Origin: Sphingomonas bacterium | GTDB taxonomy: Bacteria; Pseudomonadota; Alphaproteobacteria; Sphingomonadales; Sphingomonadaceae | Length of the DNA stretch: 40,141 nucleotides | Direction: 5' to 3' | NCBI RefSeq assembly: GCF_028292965.1 | Contig: NZ_JAQGLG010000094.1 | Coordinates: forward strand, 1-40,141 | Shown: positions 22,877 to 31,818 of the stretch, in pieces | How the letters are laid out: every line of letters begins with the position of its first letter | Position numbering within the stretch: the first letter of the stretch is position 1 | The notes under the pieces: generated by a model | Told to the model about the DNA's origin: nothing | Seen by the model: only the letters and a program-made list of their open reading frames with translations | Database searches by the model: none | Position numbers and translations under genes: made by a program

Positions 22877-23878
22877 ATGACCGCCATTGCCCAAAACCTG
22901 ACCGGCCTCGACCTGCGCGCCGAGATCGACCGGCTGCGCAAGGAACGCAATGCGGTGATCCTGGCGCATTATTATCAGAAGCCGGAGATCCAGGACCTCG
23001 CCGATTTCGTCGGCGACAGCCTCGATCTCAGCCGTAAGGCGCAGGCCACCGATGCCGAGGTCATCGCCTTTTGCGGCGTGCGATTCATGGCCGAGACGGC
23101 GAAGATCCTGTCGCCGGAGAAGATCGTCGTGCTCCCCGACATGGATGCGGGGTGCAGCCTTGAAGACAGCTGCCCGCCGGACAAGTTCGCCGCCTTCCGC
23201 GCCGCGCACCCCGACCATATCGCGCTGACCTATATCAATTGCTCGACCGAGGTGAAGGCGTTGAGCGACGTAATCGTCACCAGTTCCTCAGCCGAGAAGA
23301 TCCTGTCGCAGATACCGAAGGACCAGAAGATCATCTTTGGCCCCGACCGCAATCTCGGCGGTTATCTGGTGCGCAAGACCGGGCGCGAGATGCTGTTATG
23401 GCCCGGCGTGTGCATCGTCCATGAGGCGTTCAGCGAGACCGAACTGCTCAAGCTGCGCGCGCAATATCCCGACGCGCCGATCGCCGCGCATCCGGAATGC
23501 CCGCCGGTGATCCTCGACCATGCCCATTATGTCGGATCGACCAGCGGCATCCTGGCCTATGCCAAGGCCAGCCCCTCCAAGGTCGTGATCGTCGCGACCG
23601 AGCCGCATATCATCCACCAGATGGAAAAGGCGGTGCCGGACAAGCTCTTCATCGGCGCACCCGGCGCGGACGGCAACTGCAACTGCAATATCTGCCCGTA
23701 CATGGCGCTCAACACGCTGGAGAAGCTCTATCTCGCGTTGCGCGACCTGACGCCACGCGTGGAGATCGAGGAGGGGCTGCGGCTCAAGGCCAAGAAGAGC
23801 CTCGACGCGATGCTGGCCATGGCCGGCGGCACGGTTGGGATGGGCGATCTCGGGCCGGTCAAGGTGACCGGGGATTGA
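22877..23878 (+). CDS. nadA: quinolinate synthase A
   Basis: This 4Fe-4S enzyme condenses iminoaspartate with dihydroxyacetone phosphate to quinolinate in de novo NAD synthesis. The 333-residue length is usual. Family blocks are [20 protein letters not shown] and [12 protein letters not shown]. The three cluster cysteines appear at C93 (AGCSLED), C179 (WPGVCIVHE) and C273 ([14 protein letters not shown]). AGGGAG precedes the ATG by 7 bases. nadB is not in the window; nadC is at 27970 on the same strand but in a separate unit. Confidence 0.96.
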   Translation: MTAIAQNLTGLDLRAEIDRLRKERNAVILAHYYQKPEIQDLADFVGDSLDLSRKAQATDAEVIAFCGVRFMAETAKILSPEKIVVLPDMDAGCSLEDSCPPDKFAAFRAAHPDHIALTYINCSTEVKALSDVIVTSSSAEKILSQIPKDQKIIFGPDRNLGGYLVRKTGREMLLWPGVCIVHEAFSETELLKLRAQYPDAPIAAHPECPPVILDHAHYVGSTSGILAYAKASPSKVVIVATEPHIIHQMEKAVPDKLFIGAPGADGNCNCNICPYMALNTLEKLYLALRDLTPRVEIEEGLRLKAKKSLDAMLAMAGGTVGMGDLGPVKVTGD

Positions 23879-23882
23879 AAGC

Positions 23883-25253
23883 ATGATCCGTCTCACGCGA
23901 CGCGAGGCGATGGCCTCGGCCGCGCTGCTGGCCGCCGCGCCCGGCTTTGCCGGCGAGGCTGACGTGGTCGACTGGCATGCGCTGGCCGACGATGTCCGCG
24001 GCGAGATGCGCTGGGCGTGGGGCGAGTATCGCCGCCGCGCCTGGGGCAAGGACGAGATCAAGCCGATCTCGGGCGGCACTCACAGTTTCCCGCTCAAGAA
24101 GAAGCATCTCGGCCTGTCGCTGATCGAGGCGATGGATACCTTGTGGGTGATGGGGCTCGACGCGGAATTCTCCGACGCGCTCGCCTGGGTGACGGCGCAC
24201 GCCCGTTTCGACGTGGATGGCGAGGTCTCGGTGTTCGAGACATCGATCCGCCTCGTCGGCGGGCTGCTTTCGGCGCACCATGCCTGTGGCGATCCGGTGC
24301 TGCTGGCCAAGGCGCGCGATCTGGCCGACCGGCTGCTGCCGGCGTTCGATACGCCGACCGGCATGCCCTATCGCTATATCAACCTGAAGACGGGCAAACG
24401 GCGCGACCCGGTGACCAACCCGGCGGAGGTCGGTACCTATCTTCCGGAATATGGCACGCTCAGCAAGCTGACCGGCGATCCGCGCTATCGCGACGCCGCC
24501 AAGCGCGCGCTGGTCGCGATGTATCAGCGCCGCTCGCCGATCGGGCTGCTCGCCGACAAGATCGACGCGACGACCGGCGCTTGGCTCAGCCGCCGCGCGA
24601 CGATCGCGCCGCCGTCGGACAGCTATTACGAATATCTGTGGGATGGTTGGCAGCTGCTCGGCGATGCCGAGTGCAAGACAATGTATGACAGCTGCACCGT
24701 GGCGATCCTTAAGCATCAGGTGGTGCAGGCTCAGGGACAGACCTGGCTGGTCGATGTCGATTTCGAGACCGGCGTGCAGCTGTCGAGCGAACAGGACGAG
24801 CTCGCCTCCTTCTATGGCGGGCTGCTGGCGCAGGGCGGGGCAGGGGCGATCGGTGCCGTCTATACGCGTGCCTGGGCGAGCGTGCAGACGCGGTTCGGTA
24901 TCCTGCCCGAAGGCTATGACTTCGCCACCGGCAAACCGCTGTTCGTCACCAACGCACTGCGCCCCGAGCTGGCCGATGCGGCGTTCAACCACTGGTTGCT
25001 CGATCGCAAGCCCGAATGGCGCATGCTCGGCCGCGAGCATTATATGGCGATGAAGCGCTGGAACAAGGCGCGCTACGGTTACGCCGACATGGCCGATGTG
25101 ACGACCAAGAAGCAGGCGGATCATTGCCCGGGTTACTGGTGGTCCGAGCAGATGAAATATTACTGGCTGCTATTCAGCGACACGCCGCGCTTCGACTACA
25201 GCCGCAACTACCTGTCGACCGAGGGCAATGTGCTATTGGGCTTTCGGCGCTAG
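23883..25253 (+). CDS. glycoside hydrolase family 47 alpha-mannosidase, exported
   Basis: GH47 enzymes trim alpha-1,2-linked mannose; they are mainly eukaryotic, with a few bacterial members. The 456-residue protein has an export signal with twin arginines (LTRREAMASAALLAAAP), suggesting Tat or Sec export. Family marks are SLIEAMDTLWVMGL, FETSIRLVGGLLSAH, PSDSYYEYLWDGWQL, LRPELADAAFNHW and the C-terminal STEGNVLL, whose Thr binds Ca2+ in the family. Acid residues at these blocks fit the catalytic set. It starts 5 bases after nadA, with GGGGA in reach, so it is in that operon. Its 3' end overlaps lgt (convergent) by 21 bases. Confidence 0.9.
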   Translation: MIRLTRREAMASAALLAAAPGFAGEADVVDWHALADDVRGEMRWAWGEYRRRAWGKDEIKPISGGTHSFPLKKKHLGLSLIEAMDTLWVMGLDAEFSDALAWVTAHARFDVDGEVSVFETSIRLVGGLLSAHHACGDPVLLAKARDLADRLLPAFDTPTGMPYRYINLKTGKRRDPVTNPAEVGTYLPEYGTLSKLTGDPRYRDAAKRALVAMYQRRSPIGLLADKIDATTGAWLSRRATIAPPSDSYYEYLWDGWQLLGDAECKTMYDSCTVAILKHQVVQAQGQTWLVDVDFETGVQLSSEQDELASFYGGLLAQGGAGAIGAVYTRAWASVQTRFGILPEGYDFATGKPLFVTNALRPELADAAFNHWLLDRKPEWRMLGREHYMAMKRWNKARYGYADMADVTTKKQADHCPGYWWSEQMKYYWLLFSDTPRFDYSRNYLSTEGNVLLGFRR

Positions 25254-26063
25254 CGGGCGGATGATGAAGTAGAGCCCGGCGAGGATCAGCGGGACGCTGA
25301 GGGTCTGCCCCATGGTCAGGCCCCACCACAAATGCTCGAGCCCGGCATCGGGCTGGCGGACGAACTCCAGCGTGAAACGCGCGCAGCCATAGATCACCAA
25401 GCCGGTGCCGAGCAGGCGACCCGGCTTCAGCCGCGCATCGGTGCGCCAGAAGAGATAGAGGAGCACGATCATCGACAGGCCGCCCTCGAGCGCGGCCTCG
25501 TAGAGCTGACTCGGATGACGCGGGATGCCGTCATGCGTGCCGGGGAAGATCACCGCCCAGGGCAGCGAACTGAGGCGTCCCCACAACTCTCCGTTGACGA
25601 AGTTGGCGAGGCGCACGAGGATCAGCCCGAACGGCGTGGCGCAGGCGACATAGTCGCACACCCGCAACAGCGACAGCTGGTGGCGGCGGGTGAAGATCAC
25701 CAGCGCGACGATCACCCCGAGAAAGCCGCCATGCAGCGACATGCCGCCCTGCCACAGCTTGAGCAGGTCGAGCGGGTGAGACCACAGCTCCGGCTGGTAG
25801 AACAGCGAGAAACCGATCCGCCCGCCCAGGATGACGCCCAGCGTGATATAGAAGACCAGGTCGTCGACATGGCGTTTCGCCATCGGCGCGCCCGATCGGC
25901 CGAGCAGCTTGCCGAGATACCACCAGCCCAGCACGATCATCGCGATGTAGCTCAGCGCGTACCAGCGGACCTGCACGACGCCGAGATCGAGCGCCACCGG
26001 CGACAGGTGCATATTGTCGTAGTTGAATGCGGAAGCCGCGCTGGCGAGTTGGGCGGCGATCAT
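25233..26063 (-). CDS. lgt: prolipoprotein diacylglyceryl transferase
   Basis: This inner-membrane enzyme adds diacylglycerol to the lipobox cysteine, the first step in lipoprotein maturation. The 276-residue protein shows the signature GMSLHGGFLGV, then LVRLANFVNGELWGR with essential Arg and Asn, and YGCARFTLEFVRQPD. Hydrophobic helices are spaced as usual. Lipoprotein precursors in this window (8804, 30376) would be its substrates. It overlaps the DUF885 gene by 4 bases (ATGA). Confidence 0.96.
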   Translation of the reverse strand: MIAAQLASAASAFNYDNMHLSPVALDLGVVQVRWYALSYIAMIVLGWWYLGKLLGRSGAPMAKRHVDDLVFYITLGVILGGRIGFSLFYQPELWSHPLDLLKLWQGGMSLHGGFLGVIVALVIFTRRHQLSLLRVCDYVACATPFGLILVRLANFVNGELWGRLSSLPWAVIFPGTHDGIPRHPSQLYEAALEGGLSMIVLLYLFWRTDARLKPGRLLGTGLVIYGCARFTLEFVRQPDAGLEHLWWGLTMGQTLSVPLILAGLYFIIRPLAPKAQ

Positions 26064-27832
26064 CCGATCGGCAGCCCGAACATGAGTTCGCGAGCAAACC
26101 GCGCCGGCGGCGAGCCGTGCGCCAGCACCGCATCGTTATAGGTTTTGAGGTCGAACTTGGCGCCCAGCCGGCGCTTGGCTTCCTCGCGCATCGCCATATG
26201 CTCGCTATAGCCGGTGAAATAGCTCAGCAGCTGGGTCGAGCCGAGGCTGGCGCGGGTCCATTTGCCGGCCGCCTCGCGTTCCTGCTGGAAGGCGCCCTTC
26301 ATCATCAGGTCCATCGCCTGGTCGCGCGTCATGCCCTCGGTGTGGATGCCGATATCGAGCAGCGAATTGGTGATCGAGCGAAGCCGCATCTTGAGGATGG
26401 TCAGCTTGAACAGCGGATTGCCGTCCATGTAGCCGGCATCGGACATCATGCCCTCGGCATAGACCGCCCAGCCCTCGACGAACGGCCCCGACGACAGCAC
26501 CGCGCGCAACACGCTGTGGTTCTGATTGGCGTGGGCGATCTGCAGGTAATGGCCCGGCATCGCCTCATGGATGCTGACATCCTGGATCATATAGTCGTTA
26601 TATTCGCTGAGGAACGAGGTGGCCTGCGCGTCGCTCCAGTCGTCGGGGATCGGCGAGATGGCGTAGAGGGTGTCGAGCCGTTGCTCGAGCGCGCCGGGGC
26701 TGTCGCAATAGGCGACAGCGGCACCCTGCTGGAATTTGGGCATGGTGATGATCTTCACCGGCGTGTCAGGCATCGACACCAGACCCTTGGCGCGGACGAA
26801 GGCGGTTGCTTGGGCGAGGGTGGCGTTTGCCTTGGCCATTACGCCGTCGCGTGCGGGGCGCTCGCGATAGGTGAGGGCGAGGGCGGCTTCGATCGCCGCC
26901 TGCTGCTGGGCGGCCGTTGGCTGGTCAGGCAAAGCGGGGGCCAGCACCTGACGGGCGAGCGCATACATCTGTGCGCGGGTTTCCACGACGGCGGCGGTGG
27001 CGCGCGCTTTGATCTCCTGGCGGGTGAGGTTCGAAACCAGGGCGAAGGCGACCTTCTGGTCGTAGAGCTTCGCGCCGAGCCGCAGTTCCCCCTTCGCCTG
27101 CGGGACGAGCACCGTGTCGAGCCACTTCTGATGCATGGCGACAGCCGCCTTGAGCGTGGCCAGTGCGGTGTTGAAGCGCGCACGGTCGGGCGGGGAGAGC
27201 GTGTCGGCATGCGGCGCGAGCATCGTCTCGGCGATGTCGACCACGCCGCCATTTCGCTTGGCGACGGTGGTCGCGTAGATCGCCGGGACGCGGGCCGGGA
27301 TTATCTGCGCGCGCGCCTGGGCGAGGAAGGCGGGCATTGCCTCCATCCGCGCGGTCGCCGCCTTGAGCCGTTGCGGCCAGGGGGCGAAATCTCGCGCGGC
27401 AAGGCTGTAGAGCGCGCCGCCGGCAATGCCGTTGTAGATTTGCGGGTCCCATGACCAGTCGCGCAGCGTTTCGATCTGCCAGATCTCGTAGCGCAGTGCA
27501 TTGTCGAGCAGCGCGGCATCGACCTGGCTTTCGCGGGCGAGCGCGCTGCGGTCGATCCTCGCCAACGCCGCGAGCAGCGCCTTGTCATGCGCGAGCACCC
27601 GTGCGCGGCCGACGGCCGAGACATCTTCGAGGCGGTCGTCAAAGCGGTGATCGCCGAGGGTCGTCCCGCCCGTCGGGGTGAAGCGAGCGATGTCGCGGAC
27701 ATAGCGCTGGCTCAGTGCGGTGAAGGCGGCTTCGGCACTGGCGGCGCGCGCCGCGACGGTGCGGGCGGGCACAGGGTGAGTCGCGCCGAGCAGCAACGCG
27801 CTTCCGGCGAGCAAGGCGAAAGCGAGACGCAT
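26060..27832 (-). CDS. DUF885 family secreted metallopeptidase-like protein
   Basis: The 590-residue protein has a signal peptide (LAFALLAGSALLLGATHPVPA), so it is likely periplasmic. The DUF885 domain has the HExxGH zinc motif in VSIHEAMPGHYLQIAHANQN and a later acidic helix (GPFVEGWAVYAEGMMSD) that would provide the third ligand. The family is thought to be oligopeptidase or carboxypeptidase-like, but substrates are mostly unknown. It is followed directly by lgt, with which it shares an operon. Confidence 0.88.
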   Translation of the reverse strand: MRLAFALLAGSALLLGATHPVPARTVAARAASAEAAFTALSQRYVRDIARFTPTGGTTLGDHRFDDRLEDVSAVGRARVLAHDKALLAALARIDRSALARESQVDAALLDNALRYEIWQIETLRDWSWDPQIYNGIAGGALYSLAARDFAPWPQRLKAATARMEAMPAFLAQARAQIIPARVPAIYATTVAKRNGGVVDIAETMLAPHADTLSPPDRARFNTALATLKAAVAMHQKWLDTVLVPQAKGELRLGAKLYDQKVAFALVSNLTRQEIKARATAAVVETRAQMYALARQVLAPALPDQPTAAQQQAAIEAALALTYRERPARDGVMAKANATLAQATAFVRAKGLVSMPDTPVKIITMPKFQQGAAVAYCDSPGALEQRLDTLYAISPIPDDWSDAQATSFLSEYNDYMIQDVSIHEAMPGHYLQIAHANQNHSVLRAVLSSGPFVEGWAVYAEGMMSDAGYMDGNPLFKLTILKMRLRSITNSLLDIGIHTEGMTRDQAMDLMMKGAFQQEREAAGKWTRASLGSTQLLSYFTGYSEHMAMREEAKRRLGAKFDLKTYNDAVLAHGSPPARFARELMFGLPIG

Positions 27833-27923
27833 GACGTTTCCCCCATTTTCTTATCGTTGGCCGACGTGTAGCCGTCTCGACGCCGCGACGCCATGGCATG
27901 CGTCCAAAAGGCTCTTGCTATTT

Positions 27924-27938
27924 GTTCTCTTTTTGTGC
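27924..27938. promoter_or_regulatory. LexA-box-like site GTTC-N7-GTGC
   Basis: GTTCTCTTTTTGTGC differs at one base from the alphaproteobacterial LexA consensus GTTC-N7-GTTC. It lies in the divergent promoter space between the DUF885 gene and nadC. Neither gene is a usual SOS gene, so it may be chance. Confidence 0.3.
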
Positions 27939-27969
27939 CAGCATTCCAACCCTGTCGATGAGGCGTGAA

Positions 27970-28866
27970 ATGGCTCTGGGAATCACCATCGAAGAACGCC
28001 ATCGCGGCCCCGCTCTGACGGCGGGCTGGAGCCTGGCGGGATTCGATATCGACGCATTCGTCACGGCGACATTGGCCGAGGATCTGGGTGAGGGGGGGGA
28101 CATCACTTCCGACGCGGTGATCCCGGCCGATGCGCGCTTCACCGGCGTGATGGACAGTCGCGATGCGATCACCGTCGCTGGCCTGCCGATCGCCGAGGCC
28201 TTCTTCCGCACGCTAGATCCATCGGTGCGCATCGAGCGGCTGGTCGAGGAGGGCGCGCGGGTTGCGGCGGGCACCGACCTGATGCGGCTGGAAGGCAATG
28301 CGCGCGCGATGCTCACCGCCGAGCGCTCGGCGCTCAATACGGTGCAGCATCTTTCGGGCATCGCCACCTTCACCCGTAGTTATGTCGACAAGATTCTCGG
28401 CACGGGTGCGATCCTGCTCGATACGCGCAAGACCATCCCGGGCCTGCGCGTGCTGGAGAAATATGCGACGCGCATGGGCGGGGCGACCAATCACCGCATG
28501 GGCCTGTGGGACGCGGCGATGATCAAGGACAACCATGTCGCGGTTGCTGGCGGTGTTGGCGAGGCGGTCGCGCGGGCGAAGGCGGCGGGTATTGCGCGGA
28601 TCATCGTCGAGGTCGATCGCACCGACCAGATCGAGCCGGCGCTGGCGGCCGGCGCGACGCATCTGCTGCTCGACAATATGGACCCGCCGACGCTGCGCGG
28701 TGCGGTCACGTTGGTCGGCGGGCGCGTGCCGACCGAGGCGTCGGGCGGCGTACGGCTCGATACGATCCGCGCGATCGCCGACACCGGCGTGACCTATATC
28801 AGCGTCGGGCGGCTGACCCAGTCGGCGCCGGCGGCCGACATCGGACTGGATTTCAAGACGATATGA
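27970..28866 (+). CDS. nadC: nicotinate-nucleotide diphosphorylase (carboxylating)
   Basis: This enzyme converts quinolinate and PRPP to nicotinate mononucleotide, CO2 and PPi, the step after NadA. The 298-residue length is typical. Visible marks: EDLGEGGDITSDAVIP, the DTRKTIPGLRVLEKYATRMG substrate block, NHRMGLWDAAMIKDNHVA, LLLDNMDP, EASGGVRLDTI and ISVGRLTQSAPAADIGLD. The ATG at 27970 has GAGG 6 bases upstream and was preferred over 27958 and 27898. The RNase T2 gene follows closely. Confidence 0.96.
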   Translation: MALGITIEERHRGPALTAGWSLAGFDIDAFVTATLAEDLGEGGDITSDAVIPADARFTGVMDSRDAITVAGLPIAEAFFRTLDPSVRIERLVEEGARVAAGTDLMRLEGNARAMLTAERSALNTVQHLSGIATFTRSYVDKILGTGAILLDTRKTIPGLRVLEKYATRMGGATNHRMGLWDAAMIKDNHVAVAGGVGEAVARAKAAGIARIIVEVDRTDQIEPALAAGATHLLLDNMDPPTLRGAVTLVGGRVPTEASGGVRLDTIRAIADTGVTYISVGRLTQSAPAADIGLDFKTI

Positions 28867-28892
28867 TTGGCAGTTTGACAGGGGAGAGAGCG

Positions 28893-29687
28893 ATGCGGCG
28901 CAGATTGGCGATCGGTACGGTAATGGCTGCGACGATGCTGCCGTTGGTGGCGCAGGCACAGACGATCAACTGCGCGGTGCCGCGCTCGATCGAACGTCCC
29001 AGGCCGGATGTACCGTCAGCAAGCGAACCGCAGCGTGATGTGCCGATCGGCGGTTATACGCTGGCGCTGACCTGGGCACCCGAATTCTGTCACAGCCATG
29101 CGCGCGACGCGAGTTCGCGGATGGAATGCGGCAGCGGCAATCGCTTCGGCTTCACGCTCCACGGCCTGTGGCCGGACGGGGTGGGCAAGGATTGGCCACA
29201 ATATTGCGCCGCGGCGCCGCTGCTGCCGGAAAAACTGCTGCGCCAGCATCTCTGTTCGACACCATCGGCGCAGTTGCTGCAGCATGAGTGGTCGAAGCAC
29301 GGCACCTGCATGCACACCACGCCCGAGGCCTATTTCGCACGCTCGACGGGCATGTACGGCAAGCTGAAATTCCCCGACATGGATGCGCTGTCGCGCGGGC
29401 CGGTGACGGCGGGCAAGCTGGCCGATGCCATCGCCGCGGTGAATCCCGGCCTGCCAGCGAGCGCGATCCGCGTGACGAAGAACGCCAAGGGCTGGCTGGA
29501 TGAGCTGTGGCTGTGTCTCGACAAGCAATATGCCTATACGCGGTGCAGGGTAGGGACGGGCGGCGTGCCGGGGAATACTGCGATCAAAATTTGGCGTGGT
29601 CCGGGTGCGGGCAGTTCGGCGCGATCATCCGGCGGTAGCTATTCGCGGCGGAGTTATTCCCGGAGCAGTTATTCGCGGCACTACTGA
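28893..29687 (+). CDS. RNase T2 family secreted ribonuclease
   Basis: The 264-residue protein has a signal peptide (IGTVMAATMLPLVAQAQ), so it is periplasmic or secreted. The two active-site segments are present: CAS1 FGFTLHGLWPDG and CAS2 LQHEWSKHGTCMH, each with its catalytic His, and disulfide-forming cysteines nearby. Such enzymes degrade single-stranded RNA to scavenge phosphate and nucleosides. The tail is low-complexity, rich in Ser, Arg and Tyr with repeated SYSR. GGGGAGAG precedes the ATG, which follows nadC by 26 bases. Confidence 0.92.
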   Translation: MRRRLAIGTVMAATMLPLVAQAQTINCAVPRSIERPRPDVPSASEPQRDVPIGGYTLALTWAPEFCHSHARDASSRMECGSGNRFGFTLHGLWPDGVGKDWPQYCAAAPLLPEKLLRQHLCSTPSAQLLQHEWSKHGTCMHTTPEAYFARSTGMYGKLKFPDMDALSRGPVTAGKLADAIAAVNPGLPASAIRVTKNAKGWLDELWLCLDKQYAYTRCRVGTGGVPGNTAIKIWRGPGAGSSARSSGGSYSRRSYSRSSYSRHY

Positions 29688-29742
29688 GCTGCATTGGGAC
29701 TCTCAGCCCGGATTTGTTCGGGATATTGCGGTCGACCAGGTG

Positions 29743-29848
29743 CCGTTCCCCGGCGAAGGTCGGGGCCCAGTTGGGGCACGAGGTAACCAGCGTTGCGCCC
29801 CGTTACTCCTGCCGTTCCGACTGGGCCCCGGCCTTCGCCGGGGAACGG
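29743..29848. repeat. REPIN-like inverted repeat, family 3, copy b
   Basis: Left arm CCGTTCCCCGGCGAAGGTCG, then GGGCCCAGTTGGG; right arm GACTGGGCCCCGGCCTTCGC, then CGGGGAACGG. Compared with 11865-11968 the outer bases and the hairpin loop (GAAG for GGAG) have changed together in both arms. The spacer is also different. It lies after the RNase T2 gene. Confidence 0.88.
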
Positions 29849-29888
29849 CCGGGGGTAACGTGCCACGAATGTTAGCGCTTGCTGATGA

Positions 29889-29917
29889 GTGGATGCCGGA
29901 ACAAGTCCGGCATGACG
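29889..29917. repeat. single arm of the family 2 repeat
   Basis: GTGGATGCCGGAACAAGTCC followed by GGCATGACG is identical to the right arm of 20954-21051. No left arm is visible nearby, so this is a solitary REP-like hairpin just downstream of the DUF4112 gene. Confidence 0.75.
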
Positions 29918-29933
29918 AAAGTGAGTTTAGGGC

Positions 29934-30368
29934 TCAGCCCTCGACCACCGCTGACGACGGGTGATGCTTGTCGAGATGGCGCTTGATGATCTTGAGGTTG
30001 CGGCTGTTCGAGCGGAACAGCGCGTCGGGGACGGCGCCGACGACCGGGATGATGCCGAGCAGGAAGTCGATCCCGACATTGCCGAACATGCGCGCCATCT
30101 GCATCTTGGACATGCCGAGGTTACGCGCTTCCCACACCATGTATGCGCCCATCAGCGAGCCGATCACATCACCACCGATCGGGATCAGGTCGAGGATCAC
30201 GTCGAGGCCGATCTTGTAATTGGTGCCGGGGATGGTGAACAGGCCCTCGAGCAGATGCTCCAGCGCCTCGATGCGCTTGCGCACGGAGACGACATCGGTG
30301 CCCATCGGCACCATGCTGCTGAGCTTACCGAACGTGTCGGGTTCGATGCGGGTGGCGCGGTCGGTCAT
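29934..30368 (-). CDS. DUF4112 family membrane protein
   Basis: The 144-residue protein matches DUF4112 as I remember it: LEHLLEGLFTIPGTNYKIGL, then DVILDLIPIGGDVIGSLMGA, then GNVGIDFLLGIIPVVGAVPD. The two hydrophobic GDxxG-type segments should be membrane hairpins. Its function is unknown. Two adjacent ATG codons are possible; the second (30368) is 5 bases from GAGG and was chosen, while the first (30371) is only 2 away. It follows the binding-protein gene by a few bases, with the ribosome site next to that gene's stop codon. Confidence 0.85.
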   Translation of the reverse strand: MTDRATRIEPDTFGKLSSMVPMGTDVVSVRKRIEALEHLLEGLFTIPGTNYKIGLDVILDLIPIGGDVIGSLMGAYMVWEARNLGMSKMQMARMFGNVGIDFLLGIIPVVGAVPDALFRSNSRNLKIIKRHLDKHHPSSAVVEG

Positions 30369-30375
30369 CATTACC

Positions 30376-31818
30376 TCAATTGGTGGGCCCCCGCAGGCGA
30401 TTCAATGGGTGCCAGGCGCGGGCGTTGGGTTGCCACTGCTTCAGACGTAACGAAACGAGCGACCAGCGTAACGGTTGCGCGATGGGGATGAAAGCGACAT
30501 CGCTGGCCAGTGCGGCGTCGGCTTCGGCGAGATGCTGGGCACGCAGCGCCATGGTCGGCGCGTCGCGCGCGCCGTCGAGCGCGGTCTGTGCCTCCGGGCT
30601 GCACAGCTGGCACGCAGTGGCCAGATACCAGCGGGCGCTGTCATAGGGCGCGACGGCATCGATCAGGCGCAGATCCGCCGACGCATCCCAGGCGACGCGA
30701 TCGGCGATGATGCCGAGTGTGTGCAGGTTGGCGGCGGTCAGGCCGAAAACAAGCGTCCCGCCGGGCCCGGCCGGCACCGCCAGCCGCAATCGTATGTCGC
30801 CGGGATGCGCCGCGCGCCACGTTGCGACCGGGTTCGCTGTCGTCGCGGCCGGCACTGTCGCCCAGGCGGGCTGCGCCGGTGGCGTCGCGGAATCGAGCGC
30901 CTCAGGCAGGATCTGGTTGGTGGTTGGCCAGGTCGTGCCGAAGGCCGCGACGATCGCCTGCCGATCGATCGCCCGTGCCACCGCCGCACGGTTCGCCGCG
31001 TCGGCGAGGAATCCGCTGCGATCGACCACCGCCCAGCCGAACAAGCCCATAGCCGGGTCGATCCGGCGGTTGGCCGGCGCGACGCCGGCGGCGGCGAGCA
31101 GCGGCCAGTCCGCCGCAGTGCCGCCCGAGACGAGATCCGACTGGTGCAGCACGAACCGGGCGATGGCGCGCGAGGCGCGTTCGCCGATCAGTTCGACATT
31201 GTCTTGCGGACCGGGCTTCGCGACATCGTCATCGGGCGAGCGTCGTGGGTCGAAGGCGGGGCGCAACAACACATGGCCATGAGGCCCGTCCGTGAGCCGA
31301 AACGGGCCGCTGCCGCCGGGCCTGTGCGTGCGGAACAGCGCCAGTTCCGGCTGAGCGAACAGCTTGAGCAGATCGGGGCGCGGACGTTTCAGCTCGACCT
31401 CGATCACTTCGGGCGTGCGGGCGACGATCTGGTCGATCGCGCTGAGGAACGGAAGCAACGCGTTGCGCGAGCCGGGCGCGATCTGGCGACGCAGCGAGGC
31501 GACGACCTCGTCGGCGGTAACCTTGTCGCCATCGGCCCATTCCGCCTCGCGCAGGCGGAACAGATAAGACATGCCGTGATCGATCACGATCCAGCGCTCG
31601 GCGAGACCAGGCTCGATCTGGCCGGCCGCGTCGAACCGCACCAGCCCCTGCGCGGTGGCGTCGAGCAGGACGCGGTTGCCGTGATCGAGTGCGCCGCGTG
31701 CCGGGTCGGCCAGCGCGACCTCGCCGCCGATCGTGCTGACCACGACCGGACCGGCGTCGGAGCGAGGGTCGCATCCCGCCAGCAGCAGGGCAAAAGCTAG
31801 CGGTAGCCGCACCTTCAT
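30376..31818 (-). CDS. peptide/oligopeptide-type substrate-binding lipoprotein (SBP family 5)
   Basis: The 480-residue protein starts MKVRLPLAFALLLAGCDP, a lipoprotein signal with lipobox LAGC, so it is anchored and faces the periplasm. The mature part follows the SBP family 5 pattern: LLDATAQGLVRFDAAGQIEP, GLAERWIVIDHGMSYLFRLR, ADGDKVTADEVVASLRR. It is shorter than typical DppA/OppA (about 500-540). No permease or ATPase gene is nearby, so the transporter partner is unknown. No clear ribosome site precedes the ATG at 31818. The 31819-32037 gap separates it from the divergent glycan-acylation cassette. Confidence 0.83.
   Translation of the reverse strand: MKVRLPLAFALLLAGCDPRSDAGPVVVSTIGGEVALADPARGALDHGNRVLLDATAQGLVRFDAAGQIEPGLAERWIVIDHGMSYLFRLREAEWADGDKVTADEVVASLRRQIAPGSRNALLPFLSAIDQIVARTPEVIEVELKRPRPDLLKLFAQPELALFRTHRPGGSGPFRLTDGPHGHVLLRPAFDPRRSPDDDVAKPGPQDNVELIGERASRAIARFVLHQSDLVSGGTAADWPLLAAAGVAPANRRIDPAMGLFGWAVVDRSGFLADAANRAAVARAIDRQAIVAAFGTTWPTTNQILPEALDSATPPAQPAWATVPAATTANPVATWRAAHPGDIRLRLAVPAGPGGTLVFGLTAANLHTLGIIADRVAWDASADLRLIDAVAPYDSARWYLATACQLCSPEAQTALDGARDAPTMALRAQHLAEADAALASDVAFIPIAQPLRWSLVSLRLKQWQPNARAWHPLNRLRGPTN

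Noticed and set aside
23883-23960. Cytoplasmic location for the GH47 protein
   Set aside because: The N-terminus has arginines followed by a hydrophobic Ala/Leu stretch and a plausible cleavage site, so export is more likely.
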